Source: Valencia hispanica (lineage: Eukaryota > Chordata > Actinopteri > Cyprinodontiformes > Valenciidae). From it: a DNA stretch of 64,000 nt. Positions 34,470 through 47,105 of this stretch are shown here, one piece after another. The notes under the pieces are model-generated. The model did not search any database, was not told the origin of the DNA, and saw nothing but the letters and a program-made list of their open reading frames with translations. Positions within the stretch are counted from its first letter, which is position 1. The number at the start of each line of letters is the position of its first letter. Where the stretch lies: the NCBI GenBank assembly GCA_963556495.2, contig OY747717.1:628001-692000 (forward strand). Reading direction: 5' to 3'. A program made the position numbers and the translations under genes.

Positions 34470-35865
34470 GTTCCTGTAAATCCCATTTAAAAAGGAAATA
34501 TTTAAAAAAAAATATTTTATGTATTTTTATTACAAGGAAAGTCACAGCATTCTTAAAAATATTTCCAGCGATTCCAAATCATATTCACACACTTTAGATA
34601 AAAAGGCAGTCTGATTAGTGTTCAGCTTGTGTCTCTTCTGTAAAACCTTTCAAGCCAATGTTATAGGAAGGAAATATCTTTTTTTCCCCACACGGATGAA
34701 GCTGGAGTCTGGATCAGCATTTTTAATGTTTTATTACAGCCAGTCTTGTACATGAGCCCATCTGGGCCACGCTTGATCATGTCTGCCCCCTGTGTAATGC
34801 TTCTGTCTTCAGTCTCCTAATATGTCTTCAATGCGAGGTTACCCAAAACACTCCTCACAGCTGAGGAGTCAACAGTTAGAGCAGAGTAGGTGAAAGGCCT
34901 CTTCCCCGACTCTAATAGTTACGCCATATTCACCAGATGCCTTTACTGATAATTACTTAATAAACTAATTGACATAACCTTGAAATTTTTCTGTAACACC
35001 AACAACAATATTATCTAAACAACCACTCTGTCTATTAGGCTTTGTGACTAAGAATATAATACAATATAATAACTTATTTGATTTGAATGTTTAATCATTT
35101 TCCATGATATTATTGAACAAAAACTAGGATTTCTTGTGAAAATGCAGTTAAAATGTTTTATTCAGGGATCAGCTAATCTGCTGAAGAAGTTGCAGTGAAA
35201 CATTTACAGCTGTTGTTCAGAGGTGGTAGGAGCAAAGGGAACATGGGTGCAGTTTCCAATTAACAATAGGCATGAGGTTTAACACTGCATTAAAGTGAAG
35301 TGTTGATTTTGAGGACAAGCTAAACATGAGAATCAGGTTGGAGAAATTTAGTTTTTTAATGGACCCAAATGCAAGCAAACCAGCCCAGTACCTTCAATTA
35401 TTGACTAGAAAATTAGCAAACCCAACAATCATTTCAATTCCTCTTCCTTTGGATCAAATTTATTGACCTGGTGGATCAAATTTATTGACCTGGTAAGTGA
35501 AAAAGAGACAAAAAGGTCTAAAATGTTTAATTAGCGTAAGAAGCCTTGGTATCATCATCACAGCTTTCCTAAATTGTTTAAAAGGCACAATAAGTTAGTC
35601 TCTGCAAACAACTGAATTTGAAGATGTTAAAAAAAATCACTGTAAATAATGATCATTGTTTTGGCATTTAGCACACAGAAATACCTTTGATAACACTCTG
35701 ATCCTAAACAGGAAAAAGTTTAGTTTGATTTCAAGTTGGTCAGAAAAAAAGCTTTGTAATTTTATACAGTGTATATAAATATCTGTGCCATCAATCACCC
35801 TTTAAGCCTTTAAGGCTTTTGGATGAAAGTTGAAAACAAGTCCATTGGCCTTCTACTTAGTCTAT
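34470..35865. other. Intergenic stretch with a 22-bp tandem duplication
   Basis: 35451-35472 and 35473-35494 are perfect copies of a 22-bp unit, the second running into a donor-like GTAAGT. No supporting frame or acceptor was found. The rest is unrecognised. Confidence 0.35.
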
Positions 35866-35869
35866 CAAT

Positions 35870-36454
35870 CAGTACGTTTACATGCAGCAAGGGAAATTCG
35901 AATTATTGCCTTAGTTCGACTGAAATCAGACTTTTAAAATGCATGTATACACCTTAGTCCGGCTGGAGTCGAACCGAACTGGAGTTTCAGAAGCTCGACT
36001 ACTCTTGCTGGATAATGCGATTCAAATCGGACTACTCTGCAACCAGCCCAACCCCCCCCGGGAAGTTCGGAGAGCCGGAAATCCGACCCAGTACTAACAA
36101 CAGTAGTGTTATAAGAGGCATATGGCATCTAAGACAAACGTAAGCGGCCAATCAGTGCATGTTTGGACTTACGAAGAGGCGATGCGTTGTTAATGTGAAT
36201 ATCTTGCTTTAACTCCGTCTGCTTCACTCCCGCCAGCCTCAGTTTACTGCCTGAATGCAGCTGGAAGCTAACCGCTATTAGGCTAACTCGTAGGGGCGCA
36301 TATCGCCATCTATCGTCAGGGAGTGGAACGTACTTCATTTAGTAATTCGATTTTCTGATGGACATGTAAACTGGGACTCGGCTCGCTGCAGGAGGGAAGT
36401 CTTTAGTCCGATTACTCAAAAAAGCTCGATTTAGCTGTGCATGTAAACGTACTG
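35870..36454. mobile_element. MITE with CAGTACGTTTACATGCA ends (Harbinger-like?), 585 bp
   Basis: The left end CAGTACGTTTACATGCAG and the reverse complement of the right end, CAGTACGTTTACATGCACAG, form a near-perfect inverted repeat. The interior has repeated TCCGGCT/GTCGAAC-type words and no transposase. Assignment to the PIF/Harbinger-like group rests on resemblance to known fish MITEs and is uncertain. No clear target duplication. Confidence 0.7.
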
Positions 36455-36532
36455 AGTGGTCCCATCTGTCTTCCCAAAGGACTTGGAAAATTTTAGGAAC
36501 CTAGATGTTAAACCTGTAATTATTTGAAGCAT

Positions 36533-36904
36533 CCATCCATTACCTGTACCTGTCCATCGTATTCAGGGTTGAGGGCGGGCTGGTGCCTATCTACAGCATT
36601 CATGGGGTGAATGGACAGGTCGCCCGTCCATCAAAGGGCAACACAGAGACATACAGGACAAACAGCCATGCACGTACACACTCATACCTAAGGGCAATTT
36701 AGAGAGACCAATTCACCTAACAGTCATGATTTTGGACTGTGGGAGGAAGCCAGAGTACCTGGATAGAACCTATGCATGAACAGGGAGAACAAGCAAACTC
36801 CATGCAGAAAGACCCCAGGCCGGGATTCGAACCCGGGCCTTCTTGCTGCAAGGTAACAGTGCTACCAACTTCTGCACTGTGAAGCCCCATTATTATTAAT
36901 TATT
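36533..36904 (-). mobile_element. tRNA-derived SINE with Rex3-like tail and 14-bp target duplication
   Basis: On the minus strand the head has a B-box-like GGGTTCGAATCCCGG and the body ends in repeated GATG (read as 'catccatcc' on +). The tail is that of Rex3/RTE LINEs, which may have mobilised it. Perfect flanking repeats ATTATTTGAAGCAT are at 36519-36532 and 36905-36918. The B-box must not be mistaken for a tRNA gene. Confidence 0.85.
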
Positions 36905-36918
36905 ATTATTTGAAGCAT

Positions 36919-37380
36919 TTTAACAAATCAATGGAAATGGCAAACTTTTTGCCATTAAGTAAATACAGCTGTAAAATGAGTGAAAGTAAGCGGATTGATT
37001 CTCTTTTTTGTAAGCAGGTAAATTCCCAAAAATTTTATGTTAGTTTGAACACTGTCCATGTAAGATTTATATTCAATTGTTCATTTTATTTTTTATTTCA
37101 TGTATTTATAATTGTGTTTTCTTTATGTGGTAGGGACAATCTGCTATTGTTTACTTTGATAAAGTGTCCTTGAGTGAAATGAAAGGCGCTTATTAAGAAA
37201 ATCTATTATTGTTGTTAGTTTGCATGCATGCCTTTTGAGTTAAAAAATGAATATTAAAGTTATTTTCTTTTCATTTACAAAAAACAAAAGCTAATGTTGT
37301 TGGTTAATTATTTTCACCCTGCAGTAAAATAGTAGCAATTTCAGAAACACAAAAAAGTACCACTTTTTTAATTTTTAATA
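36919..37380. other. Intergenic stretch
   Basis: AT-rich, no exon recognised. 'tgaaaggcgcttattaag' near 37180 resembles a LINE tail. Confidence 0.3.
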
Positions 37381-37384
37381 AAGC

Positions 37385-37560
37385 AAACCCCATTGACATC
37401 TTTTGTCATCTGTATTACTTTTATGCACTTGGGCGGGACAAACCTCAAAAACGTGCCATGTCATAGTGTTGCCGAAGGGAAAATAAAATGTTTTCTGAGA
37501 ACAAGGCCGTCATTCTTCACGTATATCTTTGTACCACACCCAAGTGATTATTTTGTATGG
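37385..37560 (+). mobile_element. Unclassified interspersed repeat with MITE core CACTTGGGYG
   Basis: A core of 121 bp (37426-37546) begins CACTTGGGCGGGAC and ends ACCACACCCAAGTG, giving short inverted ends. Related copies occur at 48142-48277 (+) and, missing one end, within 38275-38565 (-). The similarity continues outside the core ('gacatcttttgt'). Confidence 0.5.
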
Positions 37561-37824
37561 AGAAGCACTAATGCACATACCATATACAATGCCAACAAAC
37601 TCATTGTTTTGACTACAAGCTGTCCTGAAAAACATGATTCTAGGTGTGTTCAGATCAGACATTTTAATAAGCACATCATTGCACAAAAAAACAAAACAGA
37701 CATTCCATCTCATACCCTTTAAAATATCATTTATGTCTGTGAATATATGTGATTTTGAATATGGAAGTCTTCAAATGTCAAATGAGTGAAAGTTGACATT
37801 TGACTCTTAGAAAGGCTTGAACAT

Positions 37825-39535
37825 GTTGCAGGGATCAAAGGAACAGCACTAGGCTGGTTTAAATCATATTTGTCCCACAGATTCCAGTTTGTTCATGTAA
37901 ATGATAAATCTTCTTCACACTGAAGGGTTACTTGTGAAGTATAACAGGGTTCTGGGCTTGGACCAATTCTTTTTACAATATATATGCTTACAATTTGTAA
38001 TATTATTAGACAGCATGGGATAAATTTCCACAGCTATGCTGATGATACACAACTATATTTATTCATAAATCCTGATGAACCCAGTGAGTTAGGTAGATTA
38101 CAGGCATGTCTGGAAGACATAAAAACATGGATGTTGCTAAAATTAGAAACATCCTGTCCAGGAGTGATGCTGAGAAACTAGTCCATGCATTTGTTACCTC
38201 AAGGCTGGACTACTGTAATTCTTTACTATCAGGAGGTCCACAAAATGTACTTAAAAGTCTTCAGTTAAAGAAAGGATTTATTGTTCTCACAAAATATTTA
38301 ATTTGCGTGCTAAGCAATACAAACATTGGCAACGCACTGACAGCACGACATTTGAAGTTTGTCTCACCCAAGTGCACAACAATAACACAGATCACAAAAG
38401 ATGTCAACTTATCACCTAACCAGTCTAGACATAAAAAATTATTTGCTTTCATTTGTTTTCATGAGATCAAATTTTTTCCCTGAGTAGGAGATGGGGCTTT
38501 GGAACGACCTGTTCTTGTTTTCCATTTGAAATTACATTCAAATCCCATATTAAACAGGTTTCTAGGATTTCTTTCTTTGACCTCCGGAATATTGCTAAAA
38601 TTAGAAACATCCTGTCCAGGAGTAATGCTGAGAAACTAGTCCATGCATTTGTTACCTCAAGGCTGGACTACTGTAATTCTTTACTATCAGGAAGTCCACA
38701 AAATGCCATTAAAAGCCTTCAGTTGATCCAAAATGCGGCAGCAAGAGTTCTGATGAATATTAAAAAAAGAAATCACATTTCTCCTGTTTTAGCTTCCCTT
38801 CATTGGCTCCCTGTTAAATCCAGAACAGAATCTAAGATCCTTCTTCTTCCATATAAAGCCCATAATAATCAGCTCCATCATACATCAGAGATCTGATTGG
38901 TCCATATGTTCCTAACAGAGCCCTTCGCTCTCAGACTGCAGGTTTACTTGTAGTTCCTAGGATTTCTAAAAGTAGAATGGGAGGCAGATCTTTTAGTTAT
39001 CAGGCTCCTCTCCTGTGGAACCAGCTCCCAGCTTTAGTCCGTGAGGCAGACACTCTGTTTACTTTTAAGGCCAGGCTTAAAACTTTCCTTTTTGATAAAG
39101 CTTATAGTTAGAGTGGCTAAGGTCATCCTGAGCTATCTCTGTAGTTATGCTGCTATAGGCTTAGACTGCTGGAGGACAGACTTACCACTTTTCTTCACTC
39201 TGCTACTTTTCTCTCCTACTACTCTCCAGTTGTATTATTTACTGCTATTTCGACTGTTAACTTTGTTTTCTCTCAGTGTTTTCTCCCCATAGAAGATATA
39301 CCTGGTCTCGTATCCTGCTTGGCTGCAATGCCCTGTTGGACGGGGGGCATCGACTGGGATGATCCTCCCAGTAACTGAACATCCACTGTGTCCTGTTATC
39401 AACTTCTTACTTTCTGTACCATAGAAAGTTCTCTTATATCAGATCTTCTGTTCTTTCTGTGTCTCTGCTCCGTCTTCTTGAACCCCTAGACGGTCCTGTT
39501 TTTCAGTTTCAATTTTCAGTTGCTATCCCCCATGG
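37825..39535 (+). mobile_element. L2-like LINE (type 3), internally rearranged
   Basis: 37825-38130 encodes a degraded palm segment with YADDTQLYL. 38133-38270 encodes LVHAFVTSRLDYCNSLL and is repeated at 38591-38730, where the element then continues with ASLHWLPVKSR and a 3' UTR. About 320 bp (38271-38590) lies between the two copies and is an inverted copy of a repeat at 47945-48240. Many stops make it dead. Confidence 0.75.
38271..38590 (-). repeat. Inverted copy of the 47945-48240 repeat inside an L2
   Basis: The reverse complement matches 47945-48240 almost continuously ('gaaatcctagaaacctgttt', 'gttaggtgataagttgacat', 'cagtgcgttgccaatgtttg'). It is flanked by two direct copies of about 138 bp of L2 coding sequence. 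Confidence 0.7.
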
Positions 39536-40051
39536 CTAAATAAAGCACTCTCTGAATTGGTTCCAGTTATGTACTAATATACAAAACAATGGGCATAAGG
39601 TGCTTCTTTCAAAGAAAAATCTCATTATTTAATTTTATTATATATCTTTATATGTCGTTCATTATATTTCTATGCAAAACAAAAGGAATTGCAACACAGC
39701 AGTATATTCACATTTAAAACCAGATACTTACATATACTTCAGGAAAAAAACAAAAAACTTTGTTTCTTTACTATTAAACCTTAAATTAGAGTAAACCTTT
39801 TTTGTTTTAGCTAAATAAATCTTGACATATTTTTTTAATTAGTTAAATGTCAGAATAAATCATATGCGCATGCGTCGGCGTCCTTCTACAGAGAGACTTG
39901 CCAACTTCGGCTCCCTAACAAACACAGTTTTAACTGGTTTTAAATAGTTTTTTATGACTAGTTTTAACCGATTTTAACACCACTGACTTTTAGCAACTTG
40001 TTTTTATCGGGGGCGTTTTTAATCCGACAACGGATTACTTTTTATTTCCTC

Positions 40052-41319
40052 ATGCCTTCACTCGACTGCACCCCCGGATGTGATGGCTGTTTTAAATTAA
40101 CACAGAAAGTTCTGGAGCTGGAGCAGAGGATCTCCACGCTCCATCAAATCCAGGACCACGAGCGCGACGTGGACATCATCTTCGGCCGGACTTTCGCCGC
40201 CGCCAACAGTGCTCAGCTGCCGGACACAATTCCCTGCCAGCCCGGTGAAGCTGCGGAGGGGGAATCCATCGCTGGACTTGAACTGCTGAACGCTGGAGGA
40301 GCAACAACAACTGCAGAGGAGGACCGCTGGTTCCATCTGGGGGCTAAGCCAAAAGCCCCCATCAGCTCAACACCGGTGCTCCAGGGTGTCTGGTCCATGG
40401 TCTGGCCCGGCCGCGGTGGGGGGGCCCGGAGCAGCCGCCACCGCTCTCCTTCACCTGGCCTACCATTGTCAAACCGCTTCGGTGCCCTGGAGCACGACTT
40501 TCCTCCTCTTACTGTCCCTCCGACCGCCCTGAAACACCGCAGTTCCGCAGGTCTGCCGCCCATCCCCTCCCAGCAGCCGGAGCAGCAGCCGGACTCCCGC
40601 AGCCCTCCACGTCGCGCTAAACCCAGGACTCGCCGAGGAGTGCTCCACTACACCCCGAACCCACGGAACGAGCCCTCGGCGCCGACTACACATCGCTGCA
40701 GTCCTGGGGAAGCTAATCCGCCCAACATCCAGCAGGTCCTGGACCGTGAAAGATCCTCTGCCCAGCATCAACTTGTAGACCAGCCGCCCACCACGCTCAT
40801 CATTGGAGACTCTATTATCAGGAATGTAAGGATGAGAGGAGCCTGTGTTTTCCTGGAGCTACCGTAAAGGATATTGCTGAACAGATCCTGGACAATATCC
40901 AACATCACCCATCTGTGAGTAGAATTATTATTCACGCTGGAACCAACGACATTCGTAAACAGCAGTCTGAACTCCTCCAGCTGGATTTTATTCATTTGTT
41001 TAATCTTTTAAAATACACACATGTGTCTGTTTTTATTTCTGGCCCCACCCCCACTGTTGGCAGAGGTATTGGTCATTTTAGCAGACTTTTATCTCTTAAC
41101 ACTTGGCTTTCCTCTGCCACCGTGATGCACAATATTGGTTTTATAGACAATTTTAACATTTTCTGGGGCAGGAGTCAATTGTTTGGTCCAGATGGACTAC
41201 ATCTTAATAGACAGGGTGCCCGCATGCTGGCAATGAGCCTGGCATGCCCTCGCCCCCCACTGTCTACCACACCAGCCCCAGCTGCACCTGCCCTCCATGC
41301 CCCTTCTGCCACATCCTGA
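40052..41319 (+). pseudogene. L2 ORF1: Cys-rich/coiled-coil N-terminus plus SGNH esterase domain, frameshifted
   Basis: The start MPSLDCTPGCDGCFKL was chosen because it opens a small Cys motif followed by a heptad-like LELEQRISTLHQ segment; the upstream ATG at 39998 lies in the leader. After a Pro/Arg-rich middle come IIGDSIIRN (block I, catalytic Ser of GDS), HAGTNDIRK (block III) and DGLHLNRQG (block V, Asp/His), the SGNH hydrolase signature known from CR1/L2-type ORF1 proteins. A frame break near 40860, just after block I, separates the two halves, so the copy is non-functional. Confidence 0.8.
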
Positions 41320-41541
41320 TGTGTAGCTGGTCCCTGCTCCTACGAACTCAGTTCTGATTTTAACAGTAATTCACATATCGGACTTGGACCTTGCCCTAAA
41401 TCAGCTATACCCGTTATTATCAGCAGAGAGCGGACAAATAATAAAAGACGTGGCAAATGCAACTCTAATAATCTCAAACAGTTACCAAAAGTCCTACCCC
41501 CAGTAAATAATATAGTCACTCCATCTCCAACCACTATTAAT

Positions 41542-42686
41542 ATGGCACTTTTAAATGTTCGCTCTCTGCTGAATAAAACTTTTATAATAAATGACCAAAT
41601 TTTAGATCATAATATACACTGTTTATTTTTAACAGAAACATGGCTGAGTACAGATGCCCCTATTGTTCTTACAGAGGCCTCCCCACCAAATTTTAACTTC
41701 ACTTATTCCACGAGGGGTTGCGAAAGGGGAGGCGGAACTGCTTTTATTAGTTCATCAAAGCATTCTGCCAAACCTGTTTTATTTGATAATTTAGTACTTT
41801 TGAATATAATGCAACTGTTTTTAGCAGTCCTCAGATTTTATGTGTCACAGTTTACAGGCCTCCTAAAAAGAGTGCACTTTTTATTCAAGAATTTTCAGAG
41901 TTTTTATCAATTTTGTACAACTCCTTTGAAAGGATCATTTTAGCTGGTGATTTTAATCTACACATGGATAACCTTTTAGACCCTTTATCAACAGAATTTT
42001 TAAATATTTTGAATTATATGGATTTTAGTCAGCATGTCATGCAGCCAACTCACAACAGAGGACACACCCTGGACTTGGTCATCACGCATGGCCTGTCCAC
42101 CCGTGTGTCCTCTGTTGTTGACTTGGCTGTCTCTGACCATTACTGTGTGTTTTTTAACATCACCAGTTTTATCCAGCAGGAGACCTCTGTGAGAACTGTC
42201 AGGAAGCGCCATCTAACCCCTGAAGTGGCTGCAGGTTTTCTAGAAGTTTTCCAAAAGTTTCCTCCTACTCTCTTACCTGCCCCCTGTGATTTTATCGCCA
42301 GTGATTTTAACAGAAGACTTCAGTCCGCTCTTGACCTGCTGGCTCCATTTAGAGTGAAACGCTCACATTCAAAACTTGCAGCGCCATGGAGAAATAACAA
42401 TCTTAAAAAACTAAAGAGGGACTGCAGGGCAGCAGAGAGAAAATGGAGAAAAAATAAAACCACGATAAACCATCAATTATACACAGAACTTCTCAAATCC
42501 TATAATAATGCTGTAAGAAATTCAAGAAATGCTTACTTTGCAAAAATCATATCAGACAATAAAAATAATCCTAAAATTCTTTTTCCACTATTGATAAAAA
42601 TTTTAACTGTACTACTAATGCATTTCAGAAAACCCCCTCAAACAATCTTTGTGAGGAGTTCGCAGACCACTTCAGAGGGAAGGTAG
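41542..42686 (+). pseudogene. L2 ORF2, endonuclease part (APE-type), frameshifted
   Basis: NVRSLLNKT, LFLTETWLS, LAGDFNLHMDN and SDHYCVFF are the successive motifs of the apurinic-type endonuclease of non-LTR retrotransposons. The first two lie in the frame 41542-41943 and the others in the frame 41913-42686, so a frameshift occurred near 41795. A basic linker to the reverse transcriptase follows. Between 42690 and 43125 the frame is further broken. Confidence 0.8.
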
Positions 42687-43125
42687 ACACGATCAGATGT
42701 AATATTTCATCTTCTCAAAGTAACATGGTTTTAGACAAATCTGATTGTGTCCCTACCAGAGGAAATACCAGACAGTTTTGTCCTGGTAGAAGCTGGGACT
42801 CTTGATAAAGTTTTCTCCTCAGTGAGGCCCACCACATGCGTTTTGGACCCGATTCCCACTTCATTTTTTAAGCCATTTTATGAATCTTTTAGAGATGAGA
42901 TTTAAACCATGATGAATTGCTCCCTTCAGACGGGGGTCTTTCCTGCCGCCTTTAAAGGGGCGGTAGTGAAGCCCCTGCTGAAGAAGAGCACTTTAGATTT
43001 TAATGATTTTAATAATTTTAGACCGGTATCTAACTTACCATTTTTAGAAAAAGCTTGTTTTAATTCAACTTAATAATTTTCTTAATGCTCATAATGTCCT
43101 GGAGAAATTTCAGTCTGGTTTTAGG

Positions 43126-44297
43126 GTGAACCACAGCACAGAGACGGCCCTTCTGAATATTTTAAATGATTTTAGATTAAATTATGACACTCAGAAGGTG
43201 ACAGTGTTGGTTGTACTGGATCTAAGCGCTGCCTTTGATACAGTAGACCACACTATTCTTTTAATTCGTTTAAAACAGATCGGCCTCTCTGGTGCTGTTC
43301 ATAAATGGTTTACATCCTATCTCACAGACAGGACTTTTATGGTAAGTTTAGATACCTGCTCCTCTAGGGTCCACAGGATTACATGTGGTGTGCCCCAGGG
43401 TTCAATTTTAGGCCCAGTGCTTTTTAACCTTTATATGCTCCCTCTTGGCAGCGTCATCAGGAGACATGGAGTTAACTTTCACAGTTATGTTGATGATACA
43501 CAGCTGTACATCTCCATGTCTCCCGACGACACACGGCCAATGGATGCACCTTTTAACTGCATTTTAGATATTAAATCCTGGATGGCAGAAAACTTTCTCC
43601 AGCTCAACCAGGACAAAACTGAAGTTTTAGTCATCGGTCCTGAGGCTCAGAGAGAGAAGCTTTTCCCAAAACTACAATCACTGTCTTTTAATCCTTCTTT
43701 ACAAGTGAAGAACCTGGGTGTGATTTTTGACTCTGAGCTGACTTTTATCCCTCACATTAAAAATATAACTAAAATAGGTTTTTATCACCTTAAGAACATC
43801 GCCAGACTCCGTCCCATTCTCTCTCGGGCCAACACGGAGACACTGATGCTTTTATCACCAGTAGGATTGATTACTGTAATGCCCTGCTTTCTGGTCTTCC
43901 CAAAAAGCGTATATCAGGTTTACAACTCCTACAAAATTCAGCAGCACGTGTCCTGATGAAGACCAGGAGGCGGGAGCACATTACACCAGTCTTAGAATCA
44001 CTGCATTGGCTCCCCGTGTGTTTTAGGATTGATTTTAAGGTTCTTTTAATGGTTTTTAAGTGTCTTAATGGTCTTGGGCCTTCTTATCTATCAGAGCTGC
44101 TTTTACCATATGAACGTTCTCTGCGCTCCTCTGGCAGCCGTCTACTTTTCATCCCAAAAGTCAGGACACACACTCATGGTGAGGCGTCTTTCCATTATTA
44201 TGGCCCTCAACTCTGGAACAGGCTGCTGGAGAACCTCAGAACGTTCATGTTTTTAAAAGTAGGCTCAAGACTCACCTTTTTAACCTTTTTAGCCTAG
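43126..44297 (+). pseudogene. L2 ORF2, reverse-transcriptase part
   Basis: [31 protein letters not shown] and the palm motif YVDDTQLY identify the L2-clade reverse transcriptase. The thumb and C-terminal SLHWLPV segment continue in a second frame from 43956. The Ala-to-Val change in the palm motif and the break near 43850 make activity unlikely. Confidence 0.85.
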
Positions 44298-44764
44298 CTT
44301 TTAATTAAGTGATTACTATTTACTGCCTGTTATTTGCTTTTCATGCTTTTATTGATCAGTGTTTTACTACTTGGTCTTGTACTTATCTCGTTAATTTAAT
44401 GTAATTTATTTATTAATTTACCTACCTACCTATCGATCTATTTATTTATTTATTTGTGTATTTTAACATGTTAGCCTGTTTTACACGGATAATAAAAACA
44501 GACACATCGTTCCAGTGTTTCCTTTATGGGAGCCCTCTGCCCTGGGAGCAGTGGTCGGCTGTAGCTGCTTGGGTGCTCTCCAGGGGGTGCTTGGGTGGAG
44601 GTCACAATCCTGGCCTCCCCTCCTCTGGACGCCCTGGGTCGGTGCCACGGCTGCTGCTGTTGACCCGCTGCTGCTGGGGCAGATGGCTCCCTTGATGACG
44701 TTTCCTTACCCAACCTGGCACATCTGTGCTCGGCCCAGTGTCCATCCTACTTTCTATTTTAATC

Positions 44765-46405
44765 TCCTTTTAAAGAAAGTTCTTCCTGTTATTGGGTCTG
44801 ATCTTGTTCAAATAGTGAACTCATCCCTGCTATCAGGTGTCTTCCCCCAGGCTTTAAAAACAGCAGTTATTAAACCACTGCTAAAGAAGAAAAATCTGGA
44901 CAACACGTTAATGCAGAACTACAGGCCGATCTCTAATCTTCCTTTCATCAGTAATATTATTGAAAAAGCTGTGTTTCAGCAGTTAAATGGCTTCATAACA
45001 ATGACAAACCGTTTTGATGTTTTTCCTGTCTGGTTTCCGCGCTCACCACAGCACCGAGACTGTCCTCGTCAAAATATTCAATGACATCCGCATAAATACA
45101 GACTGTGGAAGAACCACAGTGCTGGTTCTGTTGGACCTCAGTGTTGATCATGATATCTTATTGGAACGACTGGAGAGCTGGGTCGGACTCTCTGGTACAG
45201 TACTTGGCTGGTTCGAGTCTTACCTAAAGAACAGGGACTTCTATGTTTCAATAGAAAACTTTTCATCAGAACGAACAGAAATCACATGTGGGGTGCCCCA
45301 GGGCTCCATCCTGGGGCCCCTCTTATTTAATATCTACATGCTCCCACTAGGCAAGATTATAGCAACCAATAACATTAGCTACCATAACTACGCGGATGAC
45401 ACTCAGCTCTGCATTACGATGTCACCAGGTGACTCTGAACCCATTCAAACCCTAAATCAATGCATTGACCAAATAAATGGATGGATGTGCCATAACTTTC
45501 TCCAGCTGAATAGAAACAAAACTGAAGTGATTATTTTTGGACCCAAGGAGGAACGATCAAGAGTCAGCACACAGCTTCAATTAATACAGCTAGAAACTAC
45601 TGATCAGGCACGAAACGTAGGTGTAGTAATGGACTCAGACCTGAACCTCCAGGGTCACATAAAGGCAATAACAAGGTCAGCGTTCTATCACCTGAAGAAC
45701 ATTTCTAGGATTAAAGGACTGATGTCACAACACGACCTAGAAAAACTCATCCATGCGTTTATCTTTAGTCGGATTGATTACTGCAACAGCGTCTTCACAG
45801 GTCTGCCTAAAAAGTCAATCAGACAGCTGCAGGTGATCCAGAATGCTGCTGCTCGTGTTCCTCACTAGAACCAGGAAAGTAGAGCACATCACCTCAGTTC
45901 TAAAGTCCTTACACTGGCTCCCTGTAGCTCAGAGATTAGACTTCAAAAAACGTTTACTAGTTTATAAATCATTACATGGCTTAGCACCAAAATATGTTGA
46001 AGACCTGTTGTCACGGTACCAACCACCAAGACCACTCAGGTCCTCCAACTCTAGCCTACTAAACATTCCTAGACTTAGAACTAAACATGGAGAAGCAGCT
46101 TTCAGTTTTTATGCTCCCCTTATCTGGAACAAACTTCCTGACGAGTGCAGAGCTGCTGAAACTGCTTTAAATCGAGACTAAAAACCCATTTGTTTAGAAA
46201 TGCCTTCGAGTAAATGCTTGATGTCATATGTATGAAATGTGTTCATGCTCTCTTGCTTTTTTTGATCTTTCTCTTGCTTTATTGTGTATCATGTGTAATG
46301 TTTGTTTCTTTTATGTGTTTTTTTAAATCACCAAATCATGTAAAGCACATTGAATTACCCTGCTGTTGAAAGTGTGCTATACAAATAAAATTGCCTGCCT
46401 TGCCC
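44765..46405 (+). mobile_element. L2/Maui-like LINE (type 2), 5'-truncated, nested in the type-1 L2
   Basis: It begins within the reverse transcriptase (KTAVIKPLLKKKNLDN), has [14 protein letters not shown] and YADDTQL, then [17 protein letters not shown] and the C-terminal SLHWLPVAQR in another frame. The tail ends 'gtgctatacaaataaaattg'. Its insertion splits the 3' UTR of the type-1 element, so it is the younger of the two. It has frameshifts near 45020 and 45860. The type-2 fragments at 2096-3421 and 18300-18862 belong to the same family. Confidence 0.85.
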
Positions 46406-46639
46406 TAATGTTGCTCTTTAATGTGTCCGCACATGGGGATAGGATTGGGGGAAAGGTAGTATAATTGTGTTTACATTTGTGGGGGGGGGGGGGATTTTTA
46501 TTCTGTAAAGCACTTTGAATTGCATTTTTTGAATGAAAAGCGCTTTATAAATAAAGTTTATTATTATTATTATTATTATTATTAAAGAGAGAGAGTTATG
46601 TATTTATTTTTTAGCACTTTAATCAAAGTCAGGAGTTTA

Positions 46640-47044
46640 TTGCATCTTTAATCAAAGGGGAAACTCCAGATGATTTCCTTCTGAGCTTAAGAAGCTTCTG
46701 ATAGGTTAATAGAGTCCATTAGAGTTAATTAGTGGCACACCTGTGTATGCATATTAAGTCTCCCCCCAAAACACAGAGCCTCTTTCTTTTACATGGGAAA
46801 ATCAAGAGTAATAAACCAAGACATCAGGAAAAGAATTGCGGACCTCCACACTGTGTGGCTCAATTTTAAATACAATTTGGGTGCAATTTGCCATTAAAAA
46901 AAACATAAAAATTCTCTCTTCATACTTAAATTTAACAAATACAATTTTTTTATATTTATTAATCTAAAAGAATAAACGTTTCTATTTGACAGTAAAAAAG
47001 TGTTTTTATCTGAAGTGTATGTAAATATCTGGTTTCAACTGTAT
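46640..47044 (+). mobile_element. Tc1/mariner remnant
   Basis: 46791-46855 encodes MGKSRVINQDIRKRIADLH, the start of a Tc1-type transposase. The sequence then jumps to a terminal segment 'aagtgtatgtaaatatctgg' and 'tttcaactgtata' (to 47044), the right end common to fish Tc1 elements. The middle of the gene and the left end are deleted. Confidence 0.75.
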
Positions 47045-47105
47045 ATTTGATGTTTGGCTTGATTGCTATCACAGAGAGGGAGAGGAGAACGAGGACAGAA
47101 CAGAG

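Larger units (their letters stand above)
39865..46575 (+). mobile_element. Near-full-length L2 (type 1) LINE, interrupted by a second L2
   Basis: It runs from a GC-richer 5' leader (about 39865) through ORF1 (40052-41319), an endonuclease/reverse-transcriptase ORF2 (about 41542-44297) and a 3' UTR. The UTR is interrupted at about 44765 and resumes at about 46406, ending 'aaagcgctttataaataaag' plus (ATT)n. Frameshifts in ORF1 and ORF2 and a palm motif YVDD instead of YADD mark it as inactive. It is by far the most complete LINE in the window. Confidence 0.85.

Noticed and set aside
35451..35500. 22-bp tandem duplication ending in a GTAAGT donor as an exon
   Set aside because: There is no acceptor, reading frame or neighbouring exon. 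The donor match alone is not enough.
40097..40771. Minus-strand frames in the GC-rich L2 ORF1
   Set aside because: They are shadow frames of ORF1, which has clear SGNH motifs on the plus strand.
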